This document shows, in pieces, positions 1-8,679 of a stretch of DNA of 64,000 nt. A model generated the notes under the pieces. It had not been told where the DNA came from and did not search any database. It saw only the letters and a program-made list of their open reading frames with translations. The position numbers and the translations under genes were made by a program. The stretch comes from Aurantimonas manganoxydans SI85-9A1 (lineage in GTDB: Bacteria; Pseudomonadota; Alphaproteobacteria; Rhizobiales; Rhizobiaceae). Every line of letters begins with the position of its first letter. The first letter of the stretch is position 1. The DNA lies in the NCBI RefSeq assembly GCF_000153465.1, contig NZ_CH672387.1, positions 212,179-276,178 of the forward strand, in the 5' to 3' direction.

Positions 1-30
1 CTTTTCGTTGCCGTCGTCGGTCTCGCTCAT
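1..30 (-). CDS. 5' end of an unidentified gene (partial)
   Basis: An ATG at 30-28 on the minus strand overlaps the TGA stop (29-27) of the upstream thioesterase gene in an ATGA arrangement, typical of translational coupling. Only ten codons, beginning MSETDDGNEK, lie in the window, so no function can be given. The acidic, hydrophilic start suggests a cytoplasmic protein or the cytoplasmic tail of one. This is inferred from the overlap alone. Confidence 0.4.
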   Translation of the reverse strand, partial: MSETDDGNEK

Positions 31-479
31 ATGGTCAGCTCCAGAAGCCTGTTGCGCAGCCGGTCGTCCAGCGGGGCCGGGCGGCGGGTGTGGCGGTCGA
101 CATAGACATGGACGAAGAACCCTTCCGCCGCCGCGGTGTCGGCCTCGCCGCGAAACAGCCCGACTTCGTAGCGCACCGATGAGGTGCCCAGCCGGCCCAC
201 CCTTATGCCGGCCGTGACCGGGTCGGGGAAGGCGAGTTCGGCAAAGTAGCGGCAGCTGGTCTCCACCACGAGCCCGATCCGGTCACCGCGATGGATGTCC
301 AGAAGATCGTTGGCGATCAGCCAGCCATTCACCGCGCTGTCGAACAGGGCGTAGTGCACGACATTGTTCATGTGGCCGTAGATGTCGTTGTCCGACCAGC
401 GCGTCGTCAACGGCACGAAGGCCCGGTAGGCCTCGCGTCGTCCCGGCCCCGGTCTGTCCTGTTGTCTGTCGTCCGGCAT
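27..479 (-). CDS. Acyl-CoA thioesterase, 4-hydroxybenzoyl-CoA thioesterase/YbgC-like hotdog family
   Basis: A 150-residue single hotdog-fold protein, expected to hydrolyse acyl-CoA thioesters in the cytoplasm. The N-terminal part carries WSDNDIYGHMNNV, which matches the family's active-site stretch (W-x-D-x-D-x-x-G-H-x-N-N), with the catalytic Asp and the start of the long hotdog helix. The C-terminal half ends in FVHVYVDR, a typical final strand. Length is normal for the family. The ATG at 479 diverges from the nucleoside transporter operon, leaving a 159-base shared upstream region. Its stop overlaps the start of the next minus-strand gene by four bases. The substrate cannot be told from sequence. 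Confidence 0.85.
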   Translation of the reverse strand: MPDDRQQDRPGPGRREAYRAFVPLTTRWSDNDIYGHMNNVVHYALFDSAVNGWLIANDLLDIHRGDRIGLVVETSCRYFAELAFPDPVTAGIRVGRLGTSSVRYEVGLFRGEADTAAAEGFFVHVYVDRHTRRPAPLDDRLRNRLLELTI

Positions 480-638
480 CGCCGCTCTCGTCCGTCGTCC
501 CCGTTCGCCGACTCATCCCGTATGCGTGCCGCCAACGCAACGCCCGATCCGGCGATGCGGTGCGGGCCGCTTATGGACTGGCATTCACGGCCCCCGCTCT
601 CTAAGCTCCGGCGAACGACGTCAGGCCAGAGAATCTGC

Positions 639-2171
639 ATGCCCGATCCGGCGATCGAACTGATCGACATCGACAAAAGCTTTGGCGTGGTGCGGGCCAA
701 CAAGCGCATCAATCTGGCGGTGGAACGTGGCACGATCCACGGCATCATCGGCGAGAACGGCGCCGGCAAGTCGACGCTGATGTCGATCATCTACGGCTTC
801 TACCAGGCCGATTCCGGCACGATCAAAGTCGGCGGCAAGACGGTGGACATCTCCGATCCGAACGCCGCCATCGCGGCGGGCATCGGCATGGTCCACCAGC
901 ATTTCATGCTGGTCGAGAACTTCACCGTGGTCGAGAACGTCATGCTCGGCGCCGAGCAGTCGCCGCTGCTGTTTTCCGGCATCGCCAGGGTGCGGGCCGA
1001 GCTGAAGCGGCTGGAGCGCGACCATTCGCTCGACGTCGACCCCGACGCCATCGTCGAGGAGCTTCCCGTCGGCCGCCAGCAGCGGGTCGAGATCCTCAAG
1101 GCACTGTATCGCGGCGCCGACATCCTGATCCTCGACGAGCCGACCGGCGTCCTGACCCCGGCCGAGGCCGACCACCTCTTCGCGGTGCTGCGGCAGCTGC
1201 GCGACGAAGGCAAGACGATCATCCTGATCACCCACAAGCTGCGGGAGATCATGGCGATCACCGACAATGTCTCGGTGATGCGGCAGGGCGAGATGGTGGC
1301 GACGCGCCGTACCGCCGATACCGATGTGGCCGAACTCGCCGAGCTGATGGTCGGGCGTCGCGTGCTCCTGACGGTGGACAAGGCGCCGGCCGCGCCGCGC
1401 GACGTGAAGCTGAGCGTGACGGGTCTGACGGTGCGCGACCGGCGCGGCGTCGTCATGGTCGAGGATGTGTCCTTCGACGTGAAGGCCGGCGAGATCGTCG
1501 GTATTGCCGGCGTCGCGGGCAACGGCCAGTCGGAACTTCTGGAGGCGTTGGCCGGTATCCGCCGGGCCGAAAGCGGCCGCATCGCCATGCTGGGGCGCGA
1601 CATCGACCCCTCGCAGGAGGTCGATCCGGCCGAGATTCGCCGCATGGGCTGCGCCCATGTGCCGGAGGATCGCCACCATATGGGCCTCGTCCTGCCCTTC
1701 GAGGAAAACGAGAACGCCATTCTCGGCTACCAGGGCGATCCGCGCTTCGCCAAGGGGCCGCTGCTCGACCGCGACGCCATGCGCCGGGACGCCGAGGCCA
1801 AGATCAAGGCCTATGATATTCGTCCGCCGGACTGCCGGCTGAAGACCTCGAACTTTTCCGGCGGCAACCAGCAGAAGATCGTGCTGGCCCGCGAGATGGA
1901 GCGCGATCCGGACGTGCTGTTGATCGGCCAGCCGACCCGCGGCGTCGATGTCGGCGCGATCGAGTTCATCCACCGGCGTATCATCGAGATGCGAGACGCC
2001 GGCAAGGCGATCCTGCTCGTCTCGGTCGAGCTCGACGAGATCCGCGCCCTGTCGGACCGCATCCTCGTCATGTTCGCCGGCCGCATCGTCGGCGAGCGTA
2101 GCCCCGATGCCGGCGAAGGCGAGCTCGGCCTGCTGATGGCCGGGATCGAGGGCCAGGAGGCGGCGGAATGA
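639..2171 (+). CDS. Nucleoside-type ABC transporter ATP-binding protein (two fused ATPase domains)
   Basis: A 510-residue ATPase of the BMP/nucleoside (RbsA-like) ABC importer family. Domain 1 has Walker A GENGAGKST (about residues 38-46) and Walker B ILILDEPTG (about 165). Domain 2 has the degenerate Walker A GVAGNGQSE (about 290), the signature SGGNQQK (about 406) and LLIGQPTRGVD. Such asymmetry is usual in this family, where only one site hydrolyses ATP well. The ATG at 639 was chosen because the homologous sequence begins there (PAIELIDIDKSFG); the open frame extends upstream but overlaps the divergent promoter region. It heads an operon with two permeases and nucleoside-catabolic enzymes, which points to nucleosides as the substrate. 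Its stop overlaps the VOC gene by four bases. Confidence 0.9.
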   Translation: MPDPAIELIDIDKSFGVVRANKRINLAVERGTIHGIIGENGAGKSTLMSIIYGFYQADSGTIKVGGKTVDISDPNAAIAAGIGMVHQHFMLVENFTVVENVMLGAEQSPLLFSGIARVRAELKRLERDHSLDVDPDAIVEELPVGRQQRVEILKALYRGADILILDEPTGVLTPAEADHLFAVLRQLRDEGKTIILITHKLREIMAITDNVSVMRQGEMVATRRTADTDVAELAELMVGRRVLLTVDKAPAAPRDVKLSVTGLTVRDRRGVVMVEDVSFDVKAGEIVGIAGVAGNGQSELLEALAGIRRAESGRIAMLGRDIDPSQEVDPAEIRRMGCAHVPEDRHHMGLVLPFEENENAILGYQGDPRFAKGPLLDRDAMRRDAEAKIKAYDIRPPDCRLKTSNFSGGNQQKIVLAREMERDPDVLLIGQPTRGVDVGAIEFIHRRIIEMRDAGKAILLVSVELDEIRALSDRILVMFAGRIVGERSPDAGEGELGLLMAGIEGQEAAE

Positions 2172-2605
2172 GCGCGGCGCGGGTTTCCCTCGTCACGCTC
2201 GGCGTTGCCGATGTTGCGCGGGCCGTGGCCTTCTACGAGGCGCTGGGCTGGACGAAAGCGCCACAGAGCGTCGAATCGACGGCCTTCATGATCGGCGCGT
2301 CGATCGTCCTCGGCCTGTGGAATCGCGACGAGATGATCGCCGATGGCGGCGAGGGCGAATTGCCGGTGGGCTCCGGATCGGTGGCGCTGGCGGTGAATTT
2401 CGCCTCCGTCGACGCGGTCTCCGAGGCCTATGATCGGGCACTCGCGGCCGGTGCCCTGCCGGTGAAGCCGCCGGCAGAGGTCTTCTGGGGCGGGTTCTCC
2501 GGCAATTTCCGCGATCTCGACGGGCATCTGTGGGAATATGCCCACAACCCGTTCTTCAAGCTGTCCGACGACGGTCATCTCGACCTTCTCGCGAGCGACG
2601 AGTGA
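2168..2605 (+). CDS. VOC (glyoxalase/bleomycin-resistance fold) family protein
   Basis: A 145-residue vicinal-oxygen-chelate protein. It opens with LVTLGVADVARAVAFYEALGW, the usual first beta-alpha-beta module, and ends with FRDLDGHLWEYAHNP, the usual C-terminal D-x-D-G-x-x-W/x-E module holding a possible metal-ligand Glu. It sits between the ATPase and the first permease of a nucleoside ABC transporter, overlapping the ATPase stop (ATGA) and ending eight bases before the permease start, so it is certainly co-translated. VOC proteins include isomerases, lyases, dioxygenases and resistance proteins. No specific reaction can be assigned. Confidence 0.8.
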   Translation: MSAARVSLVTLGVADVARAVAFYEALGWTKAPQSVESTAFMIGASIVLGLWNRDEMIADGGEGELPVGSGSVALAVNFASVDAVSEAYDRALAAGALPVKPPAEVFWGGFSGNFRDLDGHLWEYAHNPFFKLSDDGHLDLLASDE

Positions 2606-2612
2606 CCCCCAC

Positions 2613-3755
2613 ATGAGCCGCCCCTACGCCAAGCTTCCGCCGTTGATCGACTACGGCCTGATCCCGCTGATCAATCTCGTCGTGGCCTTCGCCGTCGCCG
2701 GTCTCGTCGTCCTCGTCGTCGGCGAAAGCCCGGTCGAGGCCGCGGCGCTGATGATCCGCGGCGCCTTCGGCTATGGCGAGGGCATCGGCTTCACCCTCTA
2801 TTACGCCACCAGCTTCATCTTCACCGGCCTCGCCGTGGCGGTCGCCTTTCATGGCGGGCTGTTCAATATCGGCGGGGAGGGGCAGGCTTATATCGGCGGC
2901 CTCGGCGTCGCCGCGGTGGCGCTGACGCTGGGCGGCATCCTGCCCTGGTGGCTGAATCTGCCGCTGGCGGTCGCCCTGTCCTGCGCCTTCGGCGCGGCCT
3001 GGGCCTTCATCCCGGCGATCCTGCAGGCCAAGCGCGGCAGCCACATCGTCATCACCACGATCATGTTCAATTTCATCGCCGCCGCGGTGATGGTCTATCT
3101 CCTCGTCGGCGCGCTGAAGCCCGCCGGCACCATGTCGCCGGGCACCGGTACCTTCGAGGCGGGCGGGCAATTGCCGAAGCTGAAGGAGCTGTTCGCGCTG
3201 TTCGGCTTCAATCTCGGCGGCGCCCCGCTCAACGTCTCGCTGTTCGTGGCGCTCGCCGCCGCCTTCTTCGTCTGGGTGCTGATCTGGCGCACGCGGCTCG
3301 GCTACGAGATCCGTACGCTGGGCTTTTCGCCGCGCGCCGCGCGCTATGCCGGCATGTCGCATACACGGCTGATCGTCGTGACCATGATGGTGTCCGGCGG
3401 GCTCGCCGGCATGATGGCGCTGAACCCGGTGATGGGCGACCAGTACCGGCTGCTGATCGATTTCCCCGGCGGCGCCGGCTTCGTCGGCATCGCCGTCGCG
3501 CTGATGGGGCGCGGCCACCCGGCCGGCATCATCCCTGCCGCCATCCTGTTCGGCGTCCTCTATCAAGGCGGGGCGGAACTCGCGTTCGACATGCCGGCGA
3601 TCTCGCGCGACATGATCGTCATCATCCAGGGCCTCGTCATCCTGTTTGCCGGGGCCATGGAGAACATGTTCCGGCCCGGCGTCGGCGCGGCCTATCAATG
3701 GGTGCGGTTCCGCACCGCGGAGCCGGCGGGCGCCGATGTCGAGGAGTCCCGCTGA
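2613..3755 (+). CDS. Nucleoside ABC transporter permease, subunit 1
   Basis: A 380-residue polytopic inner-membrane protein of the BPD_transp_2 (branched-chain amino acid/ribose/nucleoside) permease family. The conserved core GLFNIGGEGQAYIGGL (about residues 86-101) and the cytoplasmic loop RTRLGYEIRTLGFSPRAARYAGM (ATPase contact, about 227-249) are typical of the larger permease of BMP-type nucleoside importers. The ATG at 2613 was chosen over an upstream in-frame one inside the VOC gene because MSRPYAKLPPLIDYG directly precedes the first membrane segment. It overlaps the next permease at the stop/start (TGATG). Confidence 0.9.
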   Translation: MSRPYAKLPPLIDYGLIPLINLVVAFAVAGLVVLVVGESPVEAAALMIRGAFGYGEGIGFTLYYATSFIFTGLAVAVAFHGGLFNIGGEGQAYIGGLGVAAVALTLGGILPWWLNLPLAVALSCAFGAAWAFIPAILQAKRGSHIVITTIMFNFIAAAVMVYLLVGALKPAGTMSPGTGTFEAGGQLPKLKELFALFGFNLGGAPLNVSLFVALAAAFFVWVLIWRTRLGYEIRTLGFSPRAARYAGMSHTRLIVVTMMVSGGLAGMMALNPVMGDQYRLLIDFPGGAGFVGIAVALMGRGHPAGIIPAAILFGVLYQGGAELAFDMPAISRDMIVIIQGLVILFAGAMENMFRPGVGAAYQWVRFRTAEPAGADVEESR

Positions 3756-4723
3756 TGGATGCCGGCGCCTGGATCAACGTCATCGATTCGACCATCCGGC
3801 TGTCCACGCCGCTGCTCTTCGCGGCGCTGGCGGGCCTGTATTCCGAACGCTCCGGCATTTTCGACATCTCGCTGGAAGGCAAGATGCTGATCGCCGCCTT
3901 CGCCTCGGCCTCGGCCGCGGCGGTCTGGGGCTCGGCGCTGCTCGGGCTGCTGGTCGGCGTTCTCGCCGCGACCGGCTTCTCGCTGATCCACGGCCTTGCC
4001 TCGATCACCTACCGCGGCAACCAGATCGTCTCGGGCGTCGCGATCAACTTCATCGCCGCCGGCCTGACCATCATCCTCGGCCAGGCCTGGTTCGCCCAGG
4101 GCGGGCGTACGCCGAGCCTGTCCGGCGACAGCCGCTTTGGCGCCATCGAACTGCCGGGGGCAGCCGTCATCGCCGACGTGCCGGTGATCGGCCCGATCTA
4201 TGCCGACATCCTCTCCGGCCACGCGATCCTCGTCTATGTCGCCTTCCTGATGGTGCCGCTGACCTGGTGGGTGATGTTCCGCACCCGCTTCGGTCTGCGC
4301 TTGCGCGCCGTCGGCGAAAACCCTGCGGCGGTCGACACGGCGGGCATCTCGGTGACCTGGCTGCGCTACCGGGCGGTGATCATCTGCGGCATCCTCACCG
4401 GCTTTGCGGGGACCTATCTGGCGGTCGCGCAGGCGGCGGGCTTCACCCGCGACATGACCGCCGGCAAGGGCTACATCGCGCTGGCGGCGCTGATCTTCGC
4501 CAACTGGAAGCCGCTGCCGGTGATGCTGGCCTGCCTGCTCTTCGGCTTCCTCGACGCCATCTCGATCCGCGTCCAGGGCGTCGAGATTCCGCTGATCGGC
4601 GAGATTTCGGTGCAGTTCGTGCAGGCGCTGCCCTACATCCTCACCGTGATCCTGCTCGCCGGCTTCGTCGGCAAGGCCACTCCGCCCAAGGCCGGCGGCG
4701 TTCCCTATGTGAAAGAAAGATAG
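3755..4723 (+). CDS. Nucleoside ABC transporter permease, subunit 2
   Basis: A 322-residue polytopic permease of the same family and probable heterodimer partner of the preceding gene. Recognisable features are LFAALAGLYSERSGIFDISLEGKM near the N terminus (first conserved core) and the coupling loop FRTRFGLRLRAVGENPAAVDTAG (about residues 175-197). Its ATG shares the A of the upstream TGA stop, so the two permeases should be made in equal amounts. The nearest downstream gene is cytidine deaminase, two bases away, linking transport directly to nucleoside breakdown. Confidence 0.9.
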   Translation: MDAGAWINVIDSTIRLSTPLLFAALAGLYSERSGIFDISLEGKMLIAAFASASAAAVWGSALLGLLVGVLAATGFSLIHGLASITYRGNQIVSGVAINFIAAGLTIILGQAWFAQGGRTPSLSGDSRFGAIELPGAAVIADVPVIGPIYADILSGHAILVYVAFLMVPLTWWVMFRTRFGLRLRAVGENPAAVDTAGISVTWLRYRAVIICGILTGFAGTYLAVAQAAGFTRDMTAGKGYIALAALIFANWKPLPVMLACLLFGFLDAISIRVQGVEIPLIGEISVQFVQALPYILTVILLAGFVGKATPPKAGGVPYVKER

Positions 4724-4725
4724 AA

Positions 4726-5121
4726 ATGGCGGACGATCTCTTCGCGCTGGCGAAGTCCGCGATGCGGCGCGCCCACGCGCCCTATTCGAAATTCCCTGTC
4801 GGCGCGGCCCTGCGCACCACGGACGGACGCATCTTCTCCGGCTGCAATGTCGAGGTCGTCAGCTTTCCCGAAGGCTGGTGCGCCGAGACGACGGCGATCG
4901 GCCATCTGGTGATGGACGGCGGCGGGCGGATCGCCGAAGTCGCGGTGGTCGCCGAGAAGCTGCCGCTGTGCACCCCCTGCGGCGGCTGTCGGCAGCGCAT
5001 CGCCGAATTCGCCGACGCGGGAACGAAGGTGCATCTGTGCGACGCCGAGGGCGGCGTTCGCGAGACCGTCACCATGGGCGAACTCCTGCCGCGCGCCTTC
5101 GACCCCCAGAGCCTGGCATGA
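4726..5121 (+). CDS. cdd: Cytidine deaminase
   Basis: A 131-residue enzyme of the small tetrameric class, converting (deoxy)cytidine to (deoxy)uridine. The zinc site is visible: CAE in EGWCAETTAI (Cys ligand plus proton-shuttling Glu, about residues 52-54) and PCGGCRQ (two Cys ligands, about 84-90). The N-terminal SKFPVGAALRTTDGRIFSG is the substrate-binding stretch. The ATG at 4726 lies two bases after the permease stop, and the end overlaps the phosphorylase gene by four bases. It feeds uridine to the downstream phosphorylases. Confidence 0.95.
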   Translation: MADDLFALAKSAMRRAHAPYSKFPVGAALRTTDGRIFSGCNVEVVSFPEGWCAETTAIGHLVMDGGGRIAEVAVVAEKLPLCTPCGGCRQRIAEFADAGTKVHLCDAEGGVRETVTMGELLPRAFDPQSLA

Positions 5122-5924
5122 GCGCGGCGGCCGATTATCTGCGGTACCGGCTCGGCGACCGCCGCCCGGTGGCCGCGATGGTGCTGGGTTCGGGACTGGG
5201 GCTGCTGGTCGATGCGATCGCGGATGCGGTCCGGATCCCCTTTGCCGAGGTTCCGGGCTTTCCGGTGAGTGCGGTGACCGGCCATGCCGGCGAGATCGTC
5301 GTCGGCCGGCTCGGCGGGCGCGACATCCTCGTCCTGTCGGGCCGCGTCCATTATTACGAGGCCGGCGATGCGGCGGTGATGCGCCCGGTGATCGCGGCGA
5401 TCGCCGACCTTGGAATCGAGCGGCTGCTCCTGACCAATTCGGCCGGCTCGGTGCGCGAGGACATGCCGCCCAGCTCGGTGATGATGATCGAGGATCACAT
5501 CAATTATTCCGGGCTCAACCCGCTGATCGGCGAAGCCTCCGACGCCCGCTTCGTCGGCATGACGGCGGCCTATGATGCCGAGCTGCGCGAGCGTCTTGCC
5601 ACTGCGGCGGAGACGGCCGGCGAGACGCTGTTCGGCGGCGTCTACATGTGGTTCTCCGGCCCGTCCTTCGAGACGCCCGTCGAGATCCGCATGGCGCGCA
5701 CGCTGGGCGCCGACGCGGTCGGCATGTCGACGGTGCCCGAAACCATCCTGGCGCGGTTCTTCGGCATGAGGGTCGTCGCCGCCTCGGTGATTACCAATTA
5801 CGGGGCCGGCATGACCGGCGCCGAACTCTCCCATGCGGAGACCAAGGACATGGCGCCGAAGGGTGGCGCGCGGCTGGCGCGGATTCTCGGCGCCATGCTG
5901 GAAAACGGAGGCTTCGATGACTGA
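5118..5924 (+). CDS. Purine nucleoside phosphorylase (trimeric PNP class)
   Basis: A 268-residue phosphorylase, expected to split purine (deoxy)nucleosides with phosphate into free base and (deoxy)ribose 1-phosphate. Recognisable pieces are MVLGSGLG near the N terminus (phosphate loop), LSGRVHYYEAG, LLTNSAGS, and the GPSFETPVEIRMARTLGADAVGMSTVPE region (nucleoside pocket) in the C-terminal half. Length and motifs match the trimeric PNP-I class rather than hexameric DeoD. The start overlaps the cdd stop (ATGA), and the end overlaps deoC by eight bases. The ribose phosphate products are substrates of deoB and deoC in this same island. Confidence 0.9.
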   Translation: MSAAADYLRYRLGDRRPVAAMVLGSGLGLLVDAIADAVRIPFAEVPGFPVSAVTGHAGEIVVGRLGGRDILVLSGRVHYYEAGDAAVMRPVIAAIADLGIERLLLTNSAGSVREDMPPSSVMMIEDHINYSGLNPLIGEASDARFVGMTAAYDAELRERLATAAETAGETLFGGVYMWFSGPSFETPVEIRMARTLGADAVGMSTVPETILARFFGMRVVAASVITNYGAGMTGAELSHAETKDMAPKGGARLARILGAMLENGGFDD

Positions 5925-6678
5925 TGCCGACATGCAGGCCCGCGCACGCCAACTGATCGCCTGCCTCGACCTGACCAATCTCAACGACGACTGCACCGAG
6001 GCCGATGTCGCGGCGCTCTGCGAGCGGGCGGCGACGCCGGAAGGGCCGGTGGCGGCGATCTGCATCTGGCCACAATTCGTCGCCTTCGCGCGCGAAAGGC
6101 TGGCGCCGGCCATCCGCATCGCGACGGTGGTGAACTTCCCGGCTGGCGGCGAGGATCTGGACGCGACCCTCGCCGAGACCCGGGTGGCGGTCGCCGACGG
6201 TGCCGAGGAGATCGACTTGGTGATCGCCTATCGGAAGATTCCGGCCGATCCGGATTTCGTCGAGAACCAGGTGCGCCAGGTGAAGGCGGTCTGCCGCACG
6301 GCGCGGCTGAAGACGATCCTGGAGACCGGCGAGATCGGCGACCCGGACGCGATCCGCGTGGCCTGCCAGGCGGCGCTCGACGGCGGGGCCGACTTCCTGA
6401 AGACCTCGACCGGCAAGGTCGCCGAGAACGCCACGCCCGTCTCCGCCCGGCTGCTGCTCGGCGCGATCGCCGATTCCGGCCGTGACGTTGGTTTCAAGCC
6501 GGCCGGCGGCATCAAGACCTTCGAGGACGCGAACGGCTATCTCGAACTCGCCGAGGCGATCTGCGGGCCCGGCTGGGCGACGCCGGAGCGCTTCCGTCTG
6601 GGCGCGTCCAGCGTCCTGGGCGATCTTCTCGCGGTGGCGGGCGGCAAGCCCCGGGCCGGCGGGGCGGCCGGCTACTGA
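5917..6678 (+). CDS. deoC: Deoxyribose-phosphate aldolase
   Basis: A 253-residue class I aldolase that cleaves 2-deoxyribose 5-phosphate to glyceraldehyde 3-phosphate and acetaldehyde. The Schiff-base lysine lies in DFLKTSTGK and the second conserved lysine in [15 protein letters not shown]. The N-terminal [16 protein letters not shown] matches the family opening. The start at 5917 lies inside the end of the phosphorylase gene, and the stop shares an A with the deoA start. It supplies the final catabolic step for deoxynucleosides imported by the upstream transporter. Confidence 0.95.
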   Translation: MTDADMQARARQLIACLDLTNLNDDCTEADVAALCERAATPEGPVAAICIWPQFVAFARERLAPAIRIATVVNFPAGGEDLDATLAETRVAVADGAEEIDLVIAYRKIPADPDFVENQVRQVKAVCRTARLKTILETGEIGDPDAIRVACQAALDGGADFLKTSTGKVAENATPVSARLLLGAIADSGRDVGFKPAGGIKTFEDANGYLELAEAICGPGWATPERFRLGASSVLGDLLAVAGGKPRAGGAAGY

Positions 6679-7988
6679 TGGCGATCCTGCCGCAGGAGTT
6701 CATCCGCGCCAAGCGCGACGGCGAGACCCTCGATCCGGACGCCATCAAGGCCTTCATCGCCGGCTTCGACGACGGCAGTGTCACCGAGGGGCAGGTCGCG
6801 GCCTTTGCCATGGCGGTGTTCTTCCGGGGCATGGCGCGGGACGAGACCGTCGCGCTGACCGAGGCGATGCGCGACAGCGGCGAGACGCTCGACTGGTCCG
6901 ATCTCGACCGTCCGGTCGTCGACAAGCATTCGACCGGCGGCATCGGCGACAATGTCTCGCTGATGCTGGCGCCGATCGTTGCCGCCTGCGGCGCGGCCGT
7001 GCCGATGATCTCGGGCCGCGGGCTCGGCCATACGGGCGGCACGCTGGACAAGATGGAATCGATCCCCGGCTATTCGGTGACGCCCGACAATGCGACGTTC
7101 CGGCGAACCGTGCGCGAGGTCGGCTGCGCGATCATTGGCCAGACCGGCCAACTCGCCCCGGCGGACAAGCGCTTCTACGGCGTGCGGGATGTCACGGCGA
7201 CGGTGGAATCGATCCCGCTGATCACCGCCTCGATCCTGTCGAAGAAGCTCGCCGGCGGGCTCGAAGGCCTGGTGCTCGATGTCAAATGCGGCTCCGGCGC
7301 CTTTATGGCCAGCGAGGCGGACGCCAGAGCGCTGGCAACGAGCCTCGTCGAGGTGGCCAACGGGGCGGGGCTGAAGACCACGGCGCTGATCACCCGCATG
7401 GACCAGGCGCTGGCCTCGGCCGCCGGCAACGCGGTGGAAGTGCGCAATGCCGTCCGCTTCCTGACCGGCGAGCACCGGGACGCGGCACTGGAGGAGGTGA
7501 CGCTGGCGCTGGCGGCGGAGATGCTGGTGCTGGCAGGGCTTGCGCCGGATCTTACCGCCGCTGAAGCCAAGGCGCGCACCGCCCTCGACGACGGACGCGC
7601 AGCGGAGATCTTCGGCCGGATGGTGGCCGCGCTGGGCGGACCTGCCGATTTCGTCGAGCGGATGGATGCGTATCTGCCCAAGGCGCCTGTCATTCGACCG
7701 ATTGCAGCGACGAGGCAGGGGACCGTCACGGCCGTCGATGCGCGGCAGCTCGGGCTTTGTATCGTCGGTCTCGGCGGTGGACGCACGCGGCCGCAGGACG
7801 CGGTCGACCATTCGGTCGGCCTGACGGAACTCGCCGCGATCGGCACGGTGCTGGGCGAAGGCGATCCGATCGCCATGGTTCATGCGCGGGACGGGGCGGC
7901 GGCCGAGGCGGCGGTCCGGGCAGCTTACAGCTTCGGCGATGCAGAGCCGGACGGCTCACGCCCGGCGGTCATCGACCGCATCGGCTGA
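6678..7988 (+). CDS. deoA: Thymidine phosphorylase
   Basis: A 436-residue enzyme converting thymidine (and deoxyuridine) plus phosphate to base and deoxyribose 1-phosphate. The N-terminal helical domain is followed by [12 protein letters not shown] (phosphate-binding stretch, about residues 75-86), the family signature [19 protein letters not shown] (about 114-132) and the C-terminal PYNP domain with [10 protein letters not shown]. Length is normal for DeoA. The ATG overlaps the deoC stop (TGATG), completing the cdd-PNP-deoC-deoA run. It ends 18 bases from a convergent gene. Confidence 0.95.
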   Translation: MAILPQEFIRAKRDGETLDPDAIKAFIAGFDDGSVTEGQVAAFAMAVFFRGMARDETVALTEAMRDSGETLDWSDLDRPVVDKHSTGGIGDNVSLMLAPIVAACGAAVPMISGRGLGHTGGTLDKMESIPGYSVTPDNATFRRTVREVGCAIIGQTGQLAPADKRFYGVRDVTATVESIPLITASILSKKLAGGLEGLVLDVKCGSGAFMASEADARALATSLVEVANGAGLKTTALITRMDQALASAAGNAVEVRNAVRFLTGEHRDAALEEVTLALAAEMLVLAGLAPDLTAAEAKARTALDDGRAAEIFGRMVAALGGPADFVERMDAYLPKAPVIRPIAATRQGTVTAVDARQLGLCIVGLGGGRTRPQDAVDHSVGLTELAAIGTVLGEGDPIAMVHARDGAAAEAAVRAAYSFGDAEPDGSRPAVIDRIG

Positions 7989-8006
7989 GCGCCTCGGGCT
8001 GGGGTC

Positions 8007-8543
8007 TTATTGCTTCAGCGTCAGCTGATCGCTCGCGATCTCGAATTTCGACAGGCGGCCGAGGAAGCTCATGCCGAGGAGGGCGACGGGCAGGGTGCCG
8101 TCGCGGGTGACGAGCGTGTCGACGTCGCGCAGCTCGATCGGGCCGAGTTGCAGGCGCTCGACGGTGACGAGGGCGGCCGTGGTCTCGCCATTGGCCGTCT
8201 GCACCCGATAGCGATATTCGTCGAGTTGCGGGGCGACACCAAGGCGGCGAGCGGTGGTTTCATTGATGGAAACGTAAGTTGCGCCGGTATCCACCAGGAC
8301 CGGGACGGAGCGGCCGTTCATCCGCGTGTCGGTCCGGAAATGGCCGCTGGCATCGGCGGCGAGGCGCGCGACGCGGCCGGACAGGCTGGCGGGACGTTCC
8401 ACCGCCGCGTCGATGACCACGGGGGCGGGTTCGACGGTCTCCACCTGACCGGACAGCATGCCGGCGCGGTAGTGCTCGAAGGCCGAGGGCACGGCCAGCG
8501 CGACCAGCGAGGTCACGGCGAGGATGATGACGAAGTTCTGCAT
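8007..8543 (-). CDS. Membrane-anchored retropepsin-like aspartic protease (clan AA)
   Basis: A 178-residue protein with one N-terminal hydrophobic anchor (FVIILAVTSLVALAVPSAF) and a single retropepsin-like domain. The catalytic loop is VPVLVDTGATYVSI (D-T-G-A), followed by QTANGETTAALVTVERLQLG and the flap/hydrophobic LLGMSFLGRLSKFEI, as in the alphaproteobacterial TIGR02281-type family. Being half the size of pepsin, it must dimerise to be active. It probably faces the periplasm. It lies between deoA and upp, but nothing links it to nucleoside metabolism. Its substrate is unknown. Confidence 0.85.
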   Translation of the reverse strand: MQNFVIILAVTSLVALAVPSAFEHYRAGMLSGQVETVEPAPVVIDAAVERPASLSGRVARLAADASGHFRTDTRMNGRSVPVLVDTGATYVSINETTARRLGVAPQLDEYRYRVQTANGETTAALVTVERLQLGPIELRDVDTLVTRDGTLPVALLGMSFLGRLSKFEIASDQLTLKQ

Positions 8544-8620
8544 CCGGCTGTCCGACCCGTTGCGACTGGATCGGACAGTCTGGGCGCGGCCGGGTTAACC
8601 GGAGGCGAAAAGCCGGCGAT

Positions 8621-8641
8621 GCCGGGCGGCAATCGCCCGGC
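8621..8641 (-). terminator. Possible terminator hairpin downstream of upp
   Basis: Inverted repeat GCCGGGCG (8621-8628) and CGCCCGGC (8634-8641) with a five-base loop, 39 bases past the upp stop on the minus strand. A short T-run (CTTTTC) follows only after a further 10 or so bases, so efficiency is uncertain. It separates the deoB-add-upp transcript from the aspartic protease gene. Confidence 0.4.
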
Positions 8642-8679
8642 GCGGTTGCCGATCGGTTAAGACCGGCCTGCCATGGCGG

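Noticed and set aside
621-1973. Long open frame antisense to the nucleoside ABC ATPase gene.
   Set aside because: GC-rich codons leave few stops on the opposite strand. The translation is His/Asp/Arg-rich with no domain, and the sense gene has complete ATPase motifs.
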